The translations under genes were made by a program, and so were the position numbers. Below the pieces are notes generated by a model. The model did no database searches. It saw only the letters and a list, made by a program, of their open reading frames with translations, and was not told where the DNA came from. Positions 7,813 to 17,105 of a stretch of 64,000 nt of DNA are shown here, one piece after another (positions within the stretch are counted from its first letter, which is position 1; every line of letters starts with the position of its first letter). Origin of the DNA: Acidobacteriota bacterium (GTDB taxonomy: Bacteria; Acidobacteriota; Terriglobia; Acidiferrales; UBA7541); contig JABCZR010000012.1 of NCBI GenBank assembly GCA_013289585.1, positions 62,001 to 126,000 on the forward strand, written 5' to 3'.

Positions 7813-10494
7813 ATGCCACTATCCCCCGGCGTCCGGTTGGGACCCTACGAGATCCTGGCTGCCATCGGCGCGGGCGGGATGGGAGAAGTCTACCGCGCAA
7901 AAGATACGCGGCTCGACCGCACAGTAGCCATAAAAATCCTCCCAGCGCACCTCTCTTCCGATCGTGTCCGCAAGCAACGTTTCGAACGCGAAGCCAAAAC
8001 CATTTCCAGCCTGAATCATCCCCACATTTGCGTGCTCTATGACGTTGGGCAAGAGAACGGGATCGATTACCTGGTTATGGAGTGCGTCGAGGGCGAGTCG
8101 CTGGCACAGCGCCTGGAAAAAGGGGCGTTGCTGCCGGAACAAGTGCTGAAGTACGGGATGCAAATTGCGGATGCGCTCGACAAAGCCCACCGACAAGGAA
8201 TCATCCACCGCGATCTGAAACCCGGCAACATCATGCTGGCAAACTCTGGCACGAAGCTGCTCGATTTCGGGCTGGCCAGAACGTCAGTCCAGCTGTCCAA
8301 CGGCGCGACTCTGACGGCCGCGGTGACGGACGACGCTTCCGTGACACAGCAGGGCACCATCGTCGGAACCTTACGGTATATGTCACCCGAACAACTGGAA
8401 GGGAAAGAAGTGGACGGGCGGAGCGATATTTTTTCCTTTGGAGCCGTGCTCTACGAAATGGTGACTGGACAGCGCGCCTTTCCCGGCAAAAGCCAGTTCA
8501 GCGTGGCCTCGGCGATTCTGGGAAAGGAGCCTGTGGCCATCAGCACGTTGCAGCCCATGGCTCCTCCAGCGCTCGAGCGTGCAGTCAAGCGATGCCTCGC
8601 AAAAGAGCCGGACGACCGCTGGCAGGCGGCACGCGATTTGGAATTGGAGTTGAAATGGATTGCCGACAACAGTTCCCAAGGCCACACTCTCGGGGTTGGC
8701 ACTGCGAGTGCAAACCCTGCGAGTTGGCGAAGAGAGCTGTTGTGGGGAGTGGTCGCCCTGTTTCTGGCGGCGGCCGCGGGCCTTACCGCTTGGAGTCTGA
8801 AGCCCTCCCCGGGACGCCCCGTGAGCCGCCTTACAATCACACTGCCGCAGGACCAACAATTGGTGTTGCTGGAAAACGGTCCGGCAATAGCTCTCTCTCC
8901 CGACGGGACGCGCCTCGCATATGTTGCTATCCGACGTGGCACTCAACAGATTTATTTGCGGGCCATGGATAGTTTGGATGCGAAGCCCATCTCCGGCACC
9001 GAAGGAGCTACCGATCCTTTCTTTTCTCCCGATGGACAGTGGCTCGGATTTTTCGCGGGCCAAAAGCTGAAAAAGATCTCAGTCAGCGGGGGAGCCGCGA
9101 TCACATTGAGCGAGGTTGCACTCGCGAACGGGGCCAGTTGGAGCGACCTTGGAACGATTGCTTTCGCGCCCACAAATAACTCGGTTCTTTTGCAAGTACC
9201 GGACGCGGGGGGCCCATCGCAACCGCTGACTCGTTTCGAAAAAGGTGAGTTTAGCGACCGCTGGCCGGACTTTTTGCCTGGCGGCAAAGCTTTGCTTTTT
9301 GCTACCGGGGCCAACCCCGGTAATTGGACTCGCGCTAAGATCGTGGCCCACTCCAACGTGACGGGCGAGCGGCGCTACCTGGTCAAGGGGGGGACAAGCC
9401 CCCGCTACTCCTCCTCCGGCCACCTGGTTTATGCGCAGGGCGGAACTTTGGTGGCTTCCCCGTTCGACCCACAGCGTCTCTCGGTCCTGGGCCCGCCGGT
9501 CCCCGTCGTTGAAGGCGTTTTGCAATCCTCATCCGTTGGAGACAGCCAATTCAGCATTTCCTCGACAGGATCGCTAGTTTATGTTCCTGGCGGCGTGCAG
9601 TCCGCCCAACGCAGGCTGGTGTGGGTTAGTCGCAACGGAACAGAGCAGCCCTTGGCCGCTCCCCCGCGCGCTTATCGCCAGCCCCAGGCTTCCCCCGATG
9701 GACGTCGGGTTGCCGTAATCATTGACGAGCAGGATACACAGCTCTGGCTCTACGATTTCTCCGACGAAACCTTGAAGCGGCTTACGTTTGAGGGAAATCT
9801 GAATTCCAATCCAGCTTGGGCGCCCGATGGTAAACGCATAGCGTTTCAATCCGGCCCCGAGGGCTCCCTGAACCTTTTCTGGCGGCTGGCTGACGGCAGC
9901 GGAGGGTTGGAAAGACTGACCAACAGTGAAAACCTCCAATCCCCGAATTCCTGGTCCTCGGATGGGCAGCTGCTGGCGTTCATCGAAGTCAACCCTGCCA
10001 CAGGCTATGACATTTGGGTGTTGCGCCTGAGCGATCGCACAGCGCAGCCTTTTCTCCAAACTCGGTTCAACGAGAGCGCGCCTCGCTTTTCTCCCGACTC
10101 GCACTTGCTGGCCTACGTATCGGATGAATCCGGCAGATATGAGGTTTACGTTCAGCCGTATCCGGGCCCTGGCGGCAAGTGGCAAATCTCAACCGAAGGT
10201 GGCACTGAGCCAGTGTGGAACCGCAATGGTCGGGAGCTGTTCTTTCGGAGCGGCGACAAGATGATGGCCGTTGACATTGCCACTCAGCCCCGCTTTTCTG
10301 CAGGTAGGCCTCGCGTGCTATTTGAGGGCCCTTACATTCCTACCCCTTACACGTTTCCCAACTACGACGTTTCTCCCGATGGCCAGCGTTTCCTGATGCT
10401 TAAGCCTAGCGACCAAGGGGCGCCTACGCAAATCATTGTTGTGCTCAACTGGTTTGAAGACCTGAAGCGCCGCGTCCCAACAGCGAGGAAGTAA
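7813..10494 (+). CDS. Second Ser/Thr kinase with TolB/WD40-like propeller (paralogue of the preceding gene)
   Basis: This has the same architecture and the same length (893 residues) as its upstream neighbour: glycine loop IGAGGMGEVY, catalytic VAIK, HRDLKPGN, DFG and SPE motifs, one membrane segment at about 308-328, then a propeller with repeated SPDG turns. The kinase half is very similar to the neighbour, while the propeller half is clearly more divergent. This suggests a tandem duplication in which the inner catalytic domain was kept and the outer domain drifted, perhaps towards a different ligand. All catalytic residues are present. Substrates are unknown; no adjacent FHA or other phospho-binding gene identifies a partner. 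Confidence 0.93.
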   Translation: MPLSPGVRLGPYEILAAIGAGGMGEVYRAKDTRLDRTVAIKILPAHLSSDRVRKQRFEREAKTISSLNHPHICVLYDVGQENGIDYLVMECVEGESLAQRLEKGALLPEQVLKYGMQIADALDKAHRQGIIHRDLKPGNIMLANSGTKLLDFGLARTSVQLSNGATLTAAVTDDASVTQQGTIVGTLRYMSPEQLEGKEVDGRSDIFSFGAVLYEMVTGQRAFPGKSQFSVASAILGKEPVAISTLQPMAPPALERAVKRCLAKEPDDRWQAARDLELELKWIADNSSQGHTLGVGTASANPASWRRELLWGVVALFLAAAAGLTAWSLKPSPGRPVSRLTITLPQDQQLVLLENGPAIALSPDGTRLAYVAIRRGTQQIYLRAMDSLDAKPISGTEGATDPFFSPDGQWLGFFAGQKLKKISVSGGAAITLSEVALANGASWSDLGTIAFAPTNNSVLLQVPDAGGPSQPLTRFEKGEFSDRWPDFLPGGKALLFATGANPGNWTRAKIVAHSNVTGERRYLVKGGTSPRYSSSGHLVYAQGGTLVASPFDPQRLSVLGPPVPVVEGVLQSSSVGDSQFSISSTGSLVYVPGGVQSAQRRLVWVSRNGTEQPLAAPPRAYRQPQASPDGRRVAVIIDEQDTQLWLYDFSDETLKRLTFEGNLNSNPAWAPDGKRIAFQSGPEGSLNLFWRLADGSGGLERLTNSENLQSPNSWSSDGQLLAFIEVNPATGYDIWVLRLSDRTAQPFLQTRFNESAPRFSPDSHLLAYVSDESGRYEVYVQPYPGPGGKWQISTEGGTEPVWNRNGRELFFRSGDKMMAVDIATQPRFSAGRPRVLFEGPYIPTPYTFPNYDVSPDGQRFLMLKPSDQGAPTQIIVVLNWFEDLKRRVPTARK

Positions 10495-10654
10495 GGACCT
10501 CGATCGAGAGATCGCGGGGGTGCCGGCCTCGCGCCTTGGGTCATTGGCTTTGTCTTTACCTACTCTTCTTGGTGCCGCCCATACCGCTAATCCTGCGCGT
10601 GTGGAGCAGCTATGGATTGACAGGACTCAGCCTTTTTAATAGCGTCGAAATCCG

Positions 10655-11431
10655 ATGAACCGCAGCCAGCAGCCTGCCTTGACACTCTTTGCCGTCGGGA
10701 TGATCGGCCTCGGCATCCTCGCTCTGATCTACGGCGATTTCGCGTTGGTCTGGCAACCCGTCGCCGCATGGGTTCCAGGCCGTACGATCCTCGCCTACGG
10801 TTCTGGCTTCCTCATGGTGCTGGGTGGTATTGGACTTCTTTTCACAACCACAGCGGCATGGTCGGCCCGCATCTTGTTCTCCTATCTCGTCGTCTGGGCT
10901 CTGCTGAAGGTACCCGCGCTGGTGGTTGCGCCGCAGATCGAAGCTGTCTGGCTCGGCTTTGGCGAACTGGCTGTGCTTCTCGCCGGAGGATGGGTTCTGT
11001 TTGCCCGACTCGCCGCGCTGCGAGACGGTTCGCCGTTCACTTTCCTCACGGGCGAGAAGGGTATTCGCCTTGCGCGCCTATTCTTTGCCGTTTCTCTCAT
11101 CCCGATCGGACTCTCCCATCTCGTCTATGTCAAGGAGACCGTCGAGTTCGTACCAGCGTGGCTTCCTTATCGTGTGGGCTGGGCCTACCTCACCGGCGCC
11201 GGACAGATCGCCTGCGGCCTCGGTGTGCTGTTCTCCATCTTGCCCCGCATAGCCGTGTGGGCCGAAGCGGGCATGATCAGCGTGTTTACACTTCTCGTTT
11301 GGGCTCCTGCGATCCTCGCCGCCCCCAAAGCCCGGCTGCCGTGGACGGCCTTCTTCATCTCCTGGGCGATTGCCTCCGCCGCATGGGTCGTAGCCCAAAA
11401 CATTGCACCGCAGCGCCCTGCCAAGCCATAG
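10655..11431 (+). CDS. Polytopic membrane protein, DoxX-like
   Basis: The 258 residues are mostly hydrophobic, with about seven predicted membrane spans separated by short loops. The pattern (GFGELAVLLAGGWVLFARL, then a pair of spans around GLSHLVY and GWAYLTGAGQIACGLG) resembles the DoxX/DoxD-like family, whose biochemical role is poorly defined. Its C-terminal half shares the WLPYR...YLTGA...G pattern with the membrane protein at 62.3-63.2 kb, so the two are probably distant relatives. It is transcribed in the direction of the kinases but 160 bases beyond, so an operon is not certain. Confidence 0.7.
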   Translation: MNRSQQPALTLFAVGMIGLGILALIYGDFALVWQPVAAWVPGRTILAYGSGFLMVLGGIGLLFTTTAAWSARILFSYLVVWALLKVPALVVAPQIEAVWLGFGELAVLLAGGWVLFARLAALRDGSPFTFLTGEKGIRLARLFFAVSLIPIGLSHLVYVKETVEFVPAWLPYRVGWAYLTGAGQIACGLGVLFSILPRIAVWAEAGMISVFTLLVWAPAILAAPKARLPWTAFFISWAIASAAWVVAQNIAPQRPAKP

Positions 11432-11520
11432 ATTTGATCAGCGGGTGGGCGCCGTGTCGTTCGACGCAGTCGAAGGGCGGATTTTTTTCTTCTCCCTTTC
11501 TAATTTCCAATTTCTATTTT

Positions 11521-12450
11521 CTACTTGTTCTTGGTCCACAAATCCCAAAATAACTTCACAGTCGACGGCCCATGCCCGGCGTAGTGGTTGTTCGCGAAGG
11601 CAAGAATCCTTCGAATGCGCTTGTCGCTGACCAGCCGCCGCAGCAACTCCACCCATCTCCTCAAATCGTCCTGCCTGTCGATGATCGGTTTGTCCCACGT
11701 CTTCGTCTGTTTTTCGATGCCTTTTCGGTCTCCCAGCCATCGCACGTAGCTAAAGTCCGCGGTGACCAGGTCAAACTGCTCTTTCCTCTCCCACGGCCTT
11801 GGCACAAACGACGTGTCGTTCAGCACCAGCGCGGTGTTGTATTCCCGCAGCACGTCCGCGAACCTGGCATCCAGCCAGCTCTTGTTTCGAATCTCCACCG
11901 CAAACCTGCAGCTGGACATACCCTGTACCCGCTTTAGAAAAAATCGTAGCCGCGGAAGAAATTCCGCGATGCTGTTGAACGCGTATTGGTCGAAGTGCGG
12001 AAACTGCAGGAGCATCGGGCCGAGCTTCTCGCGGAGCAGCTCCATCCGCGTAACGAACTCATCGGTCTCCGCTTCACAGTCCAGTAGCACCTTTTCGTGC
12101 GTGATGATTTGCGGAATTTTTACGGCAAATGGAAAATCCGCCGGCGTCTTCTCATACCATCCAGTTACCGTGGAGGCGCTGGGCGTGCCGTAGAATGTGC
12201 TATCTACCTCCACCGTGCTGAACTGCGTTGCGTAGTAGGAAAGGAACTCGCGTGGCTTCATCCCGGCGGGATAGAAATTGCCTTCCCATCCCGAAGCCGT
12301 GAACGATGACGTGCCGAGATAGATTCCCGGTTCGGAGTACGGCCTCTCGACACCGAGCGAGCTGGCGGGTTTGTTACCCTGATCCAGCTTCTCCATCGGA
12401 AAAAGCGTCGGCGTGCGAATTGCTCCGATTTTTGGGCGTTTCGGTGCCAC
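11521..12450 (-). CDS. DUF72 (YecE-like) TIM-barrel protein
   Basis: The YLGTSSFTASGWEGNFYP opening of the domain, the STVEVDSTFYGTPSASTV segment, FAVKIPQIITHEK, MLLQFPHFD and a C-terminal AFANNHYAGHGPSTV segment are the hallmark blocks of DUF72, a predicted TIM barrel of unknown biochemical function. The core begins near residue 40. The preceding residues are a variable extension and translation might begin at an internal Met. The length (309 residues) is slightly longer than usual. It is convergent with the DoxX-like gene. No function can be stated beyond the family. Confidence 0.88.
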   Translation of the reverse strand: MAPKRPKIGAIRTPTLFPMEKLDQGNKPASSLGVERPYSEPGIYLGTSSFTASGWEGNFYPAGMKPREFLSYYATQFSTVEVDSTFYGTPSASTVTGWYEKTPADFPFAVKIPQIITHEKVLLDCEAETDEFVTRMELLREKLGPMLLQFPHFDQYAFNSIAEFLPRLRFFLKRVQGMSSCRFAVEIRNKSWLDARFADVLREYNTALVLNDTSFVPRPWERKEQFDLVTADFSYVRWLGDRKGIEKQTKTWDKPIIDRQDDLRRWVELLRRLVSDKRIRRILAFANNHYAGHGPSTVKLFWDLWTKNK

Positions 12451-12606
12451 GGCTTGGAGAGCCTAGCACTCGCACTCTTTGTGTGGCAACGCGCCGGTCG
12501 GAGTGGCGATGCCAAGTGCTTGATTCGCCGATGTAATTATTCTCGTGCTAGACTACCGCGCAATTCAGCAGTCTATTTGCAATAGCGAATTCTACTGTCT
12601 ACTGAG

Positions 12607-13914
12607 GTGAGCCTCTTGCGCAGCTCTCTTCGACACCTGCTTTTCATCCTCACGGTTATTCTGTTTTCGACCCCATCGCCCGGAAAGCAAATCTCCCAAC
12701 AGCAGGCGGCTCTCGTTCGCTCCATTGATGAACAAGGGCAAGCGCCGGTTGCGCTGCTCGAACGAATCGTCAACATCAATTCGGGAACCTTCAACACGGC
12801 TGGTGTCCTTGAGGTCGGCAAGGCGCTCGAGCACGAGTTTCAGGCTCTCGGCTTTACCGTCCAATGGGTCCCCATGGATACCGTGAAGCGCGCTCCCTCT
12901 CTCATCGCCGAACACAAGGGCCATCGCGGCAAGCGCGTGCTGCTCATCGGGCACATGGATACCGTCTTCGAGCCCTCCAGCCCGTTTCAGAAATTTGTGC
13001 GTGACGGCGATACCGCTGTTGGCCCGGGGACGGGCGATATGAAGGGTGGAATTGTTGTCATTCTCTCCGCCCTGAAGGCCCTCAAGAGCGTAGGCGCTCT
13101 GGACGCTGCAACGATCACCGTTTTTCTAACCGGTGACGAAGAATCGGTTGGTGACCCGCCGGAAATGGCGCGAAAAGCGCTGGTCGCCGCAGCCAAAAAC
13201 AGCGACGCCGTGTTGTCTTTTGAGCCCGAGATTAGCCAAGGGGGCAAAGACTATGCCGTCACTGCCCGCCGGGGCTCAACCTTTTGGGATTTGCGTGTCC
13301 AGGCCAAATCCGGTCACTCCAGTCAGATCTTTTCTTCCGCAATGGGAGATGGCGCTATTTTTGAGCTGAGCCGGATTCTGTCGCAGTTTCACGACACCCT
13401 GCGTGAGCCCAACATGACCTATAGCGTCGGCATGGCCCTTGGCGGCTCCAATATAAAAGTCGAATCGAGCGGCGAAGCTTCCGTCTTCGGGAAGGCGAAT
13501 ATCGTGCCGGGCGAAGCCCGCGCCAGTGGGGATATTCGGGCGCTCTACCCGGAGCAACTTGCCCATGCGAAGGAAAAGATGCAAGCGATCGTGGCGCGAA
13601 GCCTGCCCGGAACCAATGCCGAAATTCGATTTACGGACGACTACCCGCCGATGCAACCAACTCCTGGCAACCTCGCTCTTTTGGCAAAATTGAACGAAGC
13701 GAATCGCGCGCTGGGCGTGCCGGCAATGGAAGCCATGGACCCCATGTCGCGTGGTGCCGGCGACGCCTCGTTCGTTGCTCCTTTTGCCGACGTTCTGGAT
13801 GGTATCGGCGCTCCCGGAGCAGGTTTTCACGCTCCGGGCGAAAGCGTGGACCTTTCTCGCCTGCCGCTGCAAAGCAAACGTGCCGCGCTCTTGGTCTATA
13901 GCCTGATTCAATAG
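12607..13914 (+). CDS. Secreted M20-family metallopeptidase (glutamate carboxypeptidase-like)
   Basis: M20 enzymes are dinuclear zinc exopeptidases or amidohydrolases. An N-terminal hydrophobic signal (about residues 8-25) implies export. Metal and catalytic residues are in place: HMD at 116-118, GTGDMKGG with Asp 144, GDEES with Glu 178/179, FEPE with Glu 206, and the late GFHAPGES motif with the last His ligand. The inserted dimerisation domain includes SGHSS. Overall length (435 residues) and motif wording resemble carboxypeptidase G2. The start is GTG at 12607, the only one that gives a full signal peptide. Substrate is uncertain: folate glutamates, dipeptides or acyl amino acids. Confidence 0.9.
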   Translation: MSLLRSSLRHLLFILTVILFSTPSPGKQISQQQAALVRSIDEQGQAPVALLERIVNINSGTFNTAGVLEVGKALEHEFQALGFTVQWVPMDTVKRAPSLIAEHKGHRGKRVLLIGHMDTVFEPSSPFQKFVRDGDTAVGPGTGDMKGGIVVILSALKALKSVGALDAATITVFLTGDEESVGDPPEMARKALVAAAKNSDAVLSFEPEISQGGKDYAVTARRGSTFWDLRVQAKSGHSSQIFSSAMGDGAIFELSRILSQFHDTLREPNMTYSVGMALGGSNIKVESSGEASVFGKANIVPGEARASGDIRALYPEQLAHAKEKMQAIVARSLPGTNAEIRFTDDYPPMQPTPGNLALLAKLNEANRALGVPAMEAMDPMSRGAGDASFVAPFADVLDGIGAPGAGFHAPGESVDLSRLPLQSKRAALLVYSLIQ

Positions 13915-14036
13915 GCGCGTGGCCGCGCCGTACTTCCGAAAAGCGCTCTTGCTCTAGTCTCTTTTCTAAATTCTCTATTTTAGTTAGCCGCTGTTTTAAA
14001 CGCGACCCGGGCAGGAGAAGCGTACCTGCAAGAGAT

Positions 14037-14933
14037 CTAGACCGCGCCGGCTGCTTTTCCCTTGAGGAATTTGGTGTCGGCAGCGAGGCCAAAGCCTTCC
14101 AGCACGTTGGCTTGCACCTGCTTCGCGACGGCGTTGATCTCGTCGACACCGAAATTCTGGGGGCTGACGAAATACCTCAACTGCCTCTCTCCCGCGGGAG
14201 TCTCGATAATGCGCAGAACCGCGTCCGCGACTTCCTGCGCATTGCCGGCCGTGGAGGAAAGTGCGCCGTTGATCTTGGCAGGAAACTCCCTGGCAGGTCC
14301 ATAGGTATCGGTGCGACCCTGGTCGGCCGCCGTAACGGTATTGCCGAAAACAGAAGTCTCATATTGACCGGGTTGGAGAATCACGGACTCAATCCCTTGC
14401 GCGGCAAGTTCGTAGCTATAAGCCTCGGCCAGCGCCTCCAATGCAAATTTGCTGGCGCAGTAGAAACCCGCGGAAGGAAGAACCAAGCGGCCGGCGCCGC
14501 TGCTGACGTGCATCAGCATGCCGCTGCGTTGGCGCCGCATGTGCGGCAGCACCGCGCGATCTACGCGCACTGGGCCAAGAAAATTCGTGTCCATCAGGCG
14601 CTGCGCTTGTTCAGTGGTGACCGCTTCCTCCAGCCCGGAAAGGTAGTAACCGGCATTGTTGATGGCCACGTCGATGCGGCCGGCTTTGGCGACGGCGGCA
14701 TCCACAGCCCGCTCCACGGAAGCATCGTTGGTCACGTCCAGCTCAAGGATATGAATGGGCAGGGAATCCTTTTCCGCAAGCGCGCGAATCTCGGAGGCAT
14801 TCTTGGCATTGCGGCCTCCGGGGTCGCGCATCGTCGCGAAAACGGTGTGCCCTTTACGAGCCAGGGTTTCCGTGAACAGCCTGCCAAAGCCGGTGCTGGA
14901 ACCGGTGATGAGAACCACTTGCTTGGAATTCAT
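14037..14933 (-). CDS. Short-chain dehydrogenase/reductase (SDR)
   Basis: This is an NAD(P)-dependent oxidoreductase of the classical SDR type. The cofactor motif TGSSTGFG is at 10-17, the structural NNAG at 92-95, the catalytic Ser in HVSSGAG near 145, and YCASK (Tyr 158, Lys 162). Basic residues after the second strand (ATMRDPGGR) suggest NADP. A strong AAGGAGG ribosome binding site precedes the ATG. It is a single gene convergent with the M20 peptidase gene. Physiological substrate is unknown; a retinol/steroid dehydrogenase-like annotation is common for this subgroup but is not informative in bacteria. Confidence 0.92.
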   Translation of the reverse strand: MNSKQVVLITGSSTGFGRLFTETLARKGHTVFATMRDPGGRNAKNASEIRALAEKDSLPIHILELDVTNDASVERAVDAAVAKAGRIDVAINNAGYYLSGLEEAVTTEQAQRLMDTNFLGPVRVDRAVLPHMRRQRSGMLMHVSSGAGRLVLPSAGFYCASKFALEALAEAYSYELAAQGIESVILQPGQYETSVFGNTVTAADQGRTDTYGPAREFPAKINGALSSTAGNAQEVADAVLRIIETPAGERQLRYFVSPQNFGVDEINAVAKQVQANVLEGFGLAADTKFLKGKAAGAV

Positions 14934-15052
14934 GATCGTCCCTCCTTATGGCAATACAGTGGACCAGTTTGATGCCCGAAGCAATATGAGGTTATAAAAA
15001 TGAATTCAACAGATTGGCGGGTCGGGTCGTTCTCTTTTCCCTTTTCTGATTT

Positions 15053-15481
15053 CTATTCTCTGATCGCCGCAAAAGGGTTCTCAATGAGAAGTCCGGCAAC
15101 TTTCTGCCCCGGGTTCAAATCTTCCGACAGCAGCCGTATCGCGCCACTCTTGGCGGCCGCGGCCATGATAAGCGCATCCCAGAAGCCGATCCGCGATTCG
15201 TCTTCGATTCGAAATGCCGCCGAAAGCTCAGCTGGGGTCGTTTCCACGCACCACAGGGAATAAGTGCTGACCACCAGGCGCGCCGAATCCTTCGGCAGTG
15301 GAGTGCGGATCTTCCGGGTTACATTCACATAGAATTCCTGCAAGACCTGCATGCTCAAAACGCCCGCGCGCTCGCTCCAAAGCTCGCGCAAAATTTTCTT
15401 GGCCGTCGTATGCTTCGATTTTGCATCTACATCGTGAGCGTAAATCAACAAATTGGTATCTACGAAGGTCTTACCGTTCAT
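15053..15481 (-). CDS. PIN-domain ribonuclease toxin (VapC-like)
   Basis: PIN toxins are Mg-dependent endoribonucleases, usually cutting tRNA or rRNA. The 142-residue protein has the expected acidic centre: Asp 8 in FVDTNLLIYA, Glu 49 in MQVLQEFYVN, Asp 102 in FWDALI and Asp 121 in LLSEDLNPG. It overlaps its upstream partner by 11 bases, the usual antitoxin-toxin order, so the two are cotranslated. The substrate RNA cannot be inferred. Confidence 0.9.
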   Translation of the reverse strand: MNGKTFVDTNLLIYAHDVDAKSKHTTAKKILRELWSERAGVLSMQVLQEFYVNVTRKIRTPLPKDSARLVVSTYSLWCVETTPAELSAAFRIEDESRIGFWDALIMAAAAKSGAIRLLSEDLNPGQKVAGLLIENPFAAIRE

Positions 15482-15704
15482 GCAGTTCTTCCCGGCTGGC
15501 CGGCCCGCGGCCTCCCAAGTGAAATCCTTCTTCGAGGAGCGCCACCGCCTGGCGCTCCGCTCGTTCGTAGGCTTCTTCTTCGCCTACCAGGATTTCAATT
15601 TGCTGCGCCAGCAGTCCGCTGATGGAAGTCTCCCGCCGGGCCGCGACAATCTTGGCCTTGCGAATCGTCTGGCGGTCCAGGCTAATGGTCAGATTCTGTT
15701 TCAT
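15471..15704 (-). CDS. Antitoxin partner of the PIN toxin (ribbon-helix-helix-like)
   Basis: This small 77-residue protein begins MKQNLTISLDRQTIRKAKIVAA, a pattern seen in ribbon-helix-helix antitoxins of the DUF6364/VapB sort: a short beta strand that binds DNA followed by a helix. The acidic, helical C-terminal half is expected to wrap around the toxin. The coding end overlaps the toxin start. An inverted repeat directly upstream is a likely autoregulatory operator. Confidence 0.82.
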   Translation of the reverse strand: MKQNLTISLDRQTIRKAKIVAARRETSISGLLAQQIEILVGEEEAYERAERQAVALLEEGFHLGGRGPASREELHER

Positions 15705-15722
15705 ACCCTCCCCTCAATCCGG

Positions 15723-15741
15723 AACACGTGCTACACGTGTT
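15723..15741. promoter_or_regulatory. Inverted-repeat operator candidate of the PIN toxin-antitoxin operon
   Basis: AACACGTG, three bases (CTA), CACGTGTT: two perfect 8-bp arms starting 19 bases upstream of the antitoxin start codon. Antitoxins of this kind commonly repress their own promoter through such a site. The following bases (TTACACG and TATAACACG) repeat parts of the motif, suggesting more than one half-site. Confidence 0.55.
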
Positions 15742-16181
15742 ACACGCAAAATACGTATAACACGGGAGACGCGTAAGCGCAACAGACTCTTCTCTTTTCC
15801 TGGCCTCCACTTGTTCATTGACAGGAACGGTACTTATAAGGTAATATGAGTCGTGACCGTCAGTCACAATCCCCAGCACGCCCCTCTGTCTCGTCACTGC
15901 GGCGAAAAACCCGCCATGGCAACGTTCAAACGCTTCCCGGATCTAAGTCCTTCAGATGTAACACTTATGAACTCCTCCGCCAAGTCTTGTAAACAAAAGA
16001 CTTACCTGGAAGCTAAACCGTTTAGATGCAACACTTACAAAAAAACAGGGGGGAGCTGACTACCTCACGCCACGCACTTCGCGGCGTGCTTACCGGCAAT
16101 TCCCATTCTGGAACGAATTCGCGTCTGGGGGGATCGTCGATGAGGCTACACCCGACAGTTCACTTCAACTCTAGCGAGGGT
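15742..16181. other. Intergenic stretch with short direct and inverted repeats
   Basis: No convincing gene was found. Two related 15-17-base segments, AGATGTAACACTTATGA starting near 15954 and AGATGCAACACTTACAA starting near 16022, lie about 70 bases apart. Between them AAGTCTT and AAGACTT form a 7-bp inverted repeat. The arrangement looks regulatory or like the remnant of a small element. There is no other evidence. Confidence 0.3.
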
Positions 16182-16901
16182 CTAATTCCCAACGGTGAGT
16201 TCGATAGTGGAGGAAGCCGGGATGCGCGCGCCGCCCATCGGGGACTGGTCGATCACCGCGCCGTGCGGCCACTGTGGTGCGGTCACGTAATTCACTTTGC
16301 GCCGCATTTGCGCCACGTCGAGCCGGTGCTGCGCGTCAACCTCATTCAGTCCGATCAAATGCGGCATGACGTAGGCCACGTCGTGCGGTCCCTGAGAGAC
16401 GAGCACATCCACGCGCGGCGTCGCCGCTCCCGCGCCCGGTTTGGGATTTTGAATGACCACCGTATCCATCGGCTCCGCGGGCATCGTCACCGCGGAAACT
16501 TCGCCTACCTGCAATCCCGCGCGCAGCAGCTCGATCCTCGATACGCGCAGGGAATTGCCTTCCAGCAGCGGAATCTGCAATTGCCGCTGCCCCAGGCTCA
16601 GCACCACATGCGCTTGTTGCGAAACCTTCATCAGCAGGCCCGACGGGGGAGTTTGCCGCACGACCACGTTGATCGGTTGGTCGCTGTAAATGCGGTCCGC
16701 CACGCGCAGTACCAATCCTCGCGCCTGCAGCTCCTGGCTGGCCTCGGAAACATTTTTGCCCACCAGGTTGGGCATGGTCACTTCGCGCCCGTGAATCGCA
16801 ATGCGCATCGCCGTGATGGCGCTCAAAAACGCCGCCGACGCCAGGATGAAGATCAGGAACATCATCCGGCCCAGCCACTCAAGTCTTTCGCGCAGGTTCA
16901 T
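16182..16901 (-). CDS. Membrane-anchored protein with three PASTA domains
   Basis: PASTA domains bind peptidoglycan fragments or beta-lactams and normally sit outside kinases or penicillin-binding proteins. Here there is a short cytoplasmic start, one membrane segment (about residues 12-33) and then three PASTA-like units beginning at TMPNLVGKNVSEA, QIPLLEGNSLRVS and VMPHLIGLNEVDA. No kinase or transpeptidase domain is attached, so it may be an accessory cell-wall-sensing subunit. Length is 239 residues. The downstream gene in the same direction lies outside the window of short spacing, so it may be monocistronic. Confidence 0.88.
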   Translation of the reverse strand: MNLRERLEWLGRMMFLIFILASAAFLSAITAMRIAIHGREVTMPNLVGKNVSEASQELQARGLVLRVADRIYSDQPINVVVRQTPPSGLLMKVSQQAHVVLSLGQRQLQIPLLEGNSLRVSRIELLRAGLQVGEVSAVTMPAEPMDTVVIQNPKPGAGAATPRVDVLVSQGPHDVAYVMPHLIGLNEVDAQHRLDVAQMRRKVNYVTAPQWPHGAVIDQSPMGGARIPASSTIELTVGN

Positions 16902-17105
16902 ACAAGAAAGAGTCTACCGTCATCAGTGGATAGTGAACAGTCCGTACTCTGGGGGATGCTGAGTTTGTTGAATATCGCTCTTCGGGCCCGAAGTCGTCGC
17001 TGCAGGGATCGCGGCGTCAACACAAACGCAAATCGCTCGCTTTTTTCCAGTCACCAGTCACGAGTCACCAGTCACCAATCGCCACTTCCCATTCACCGCC
17101 GCATC

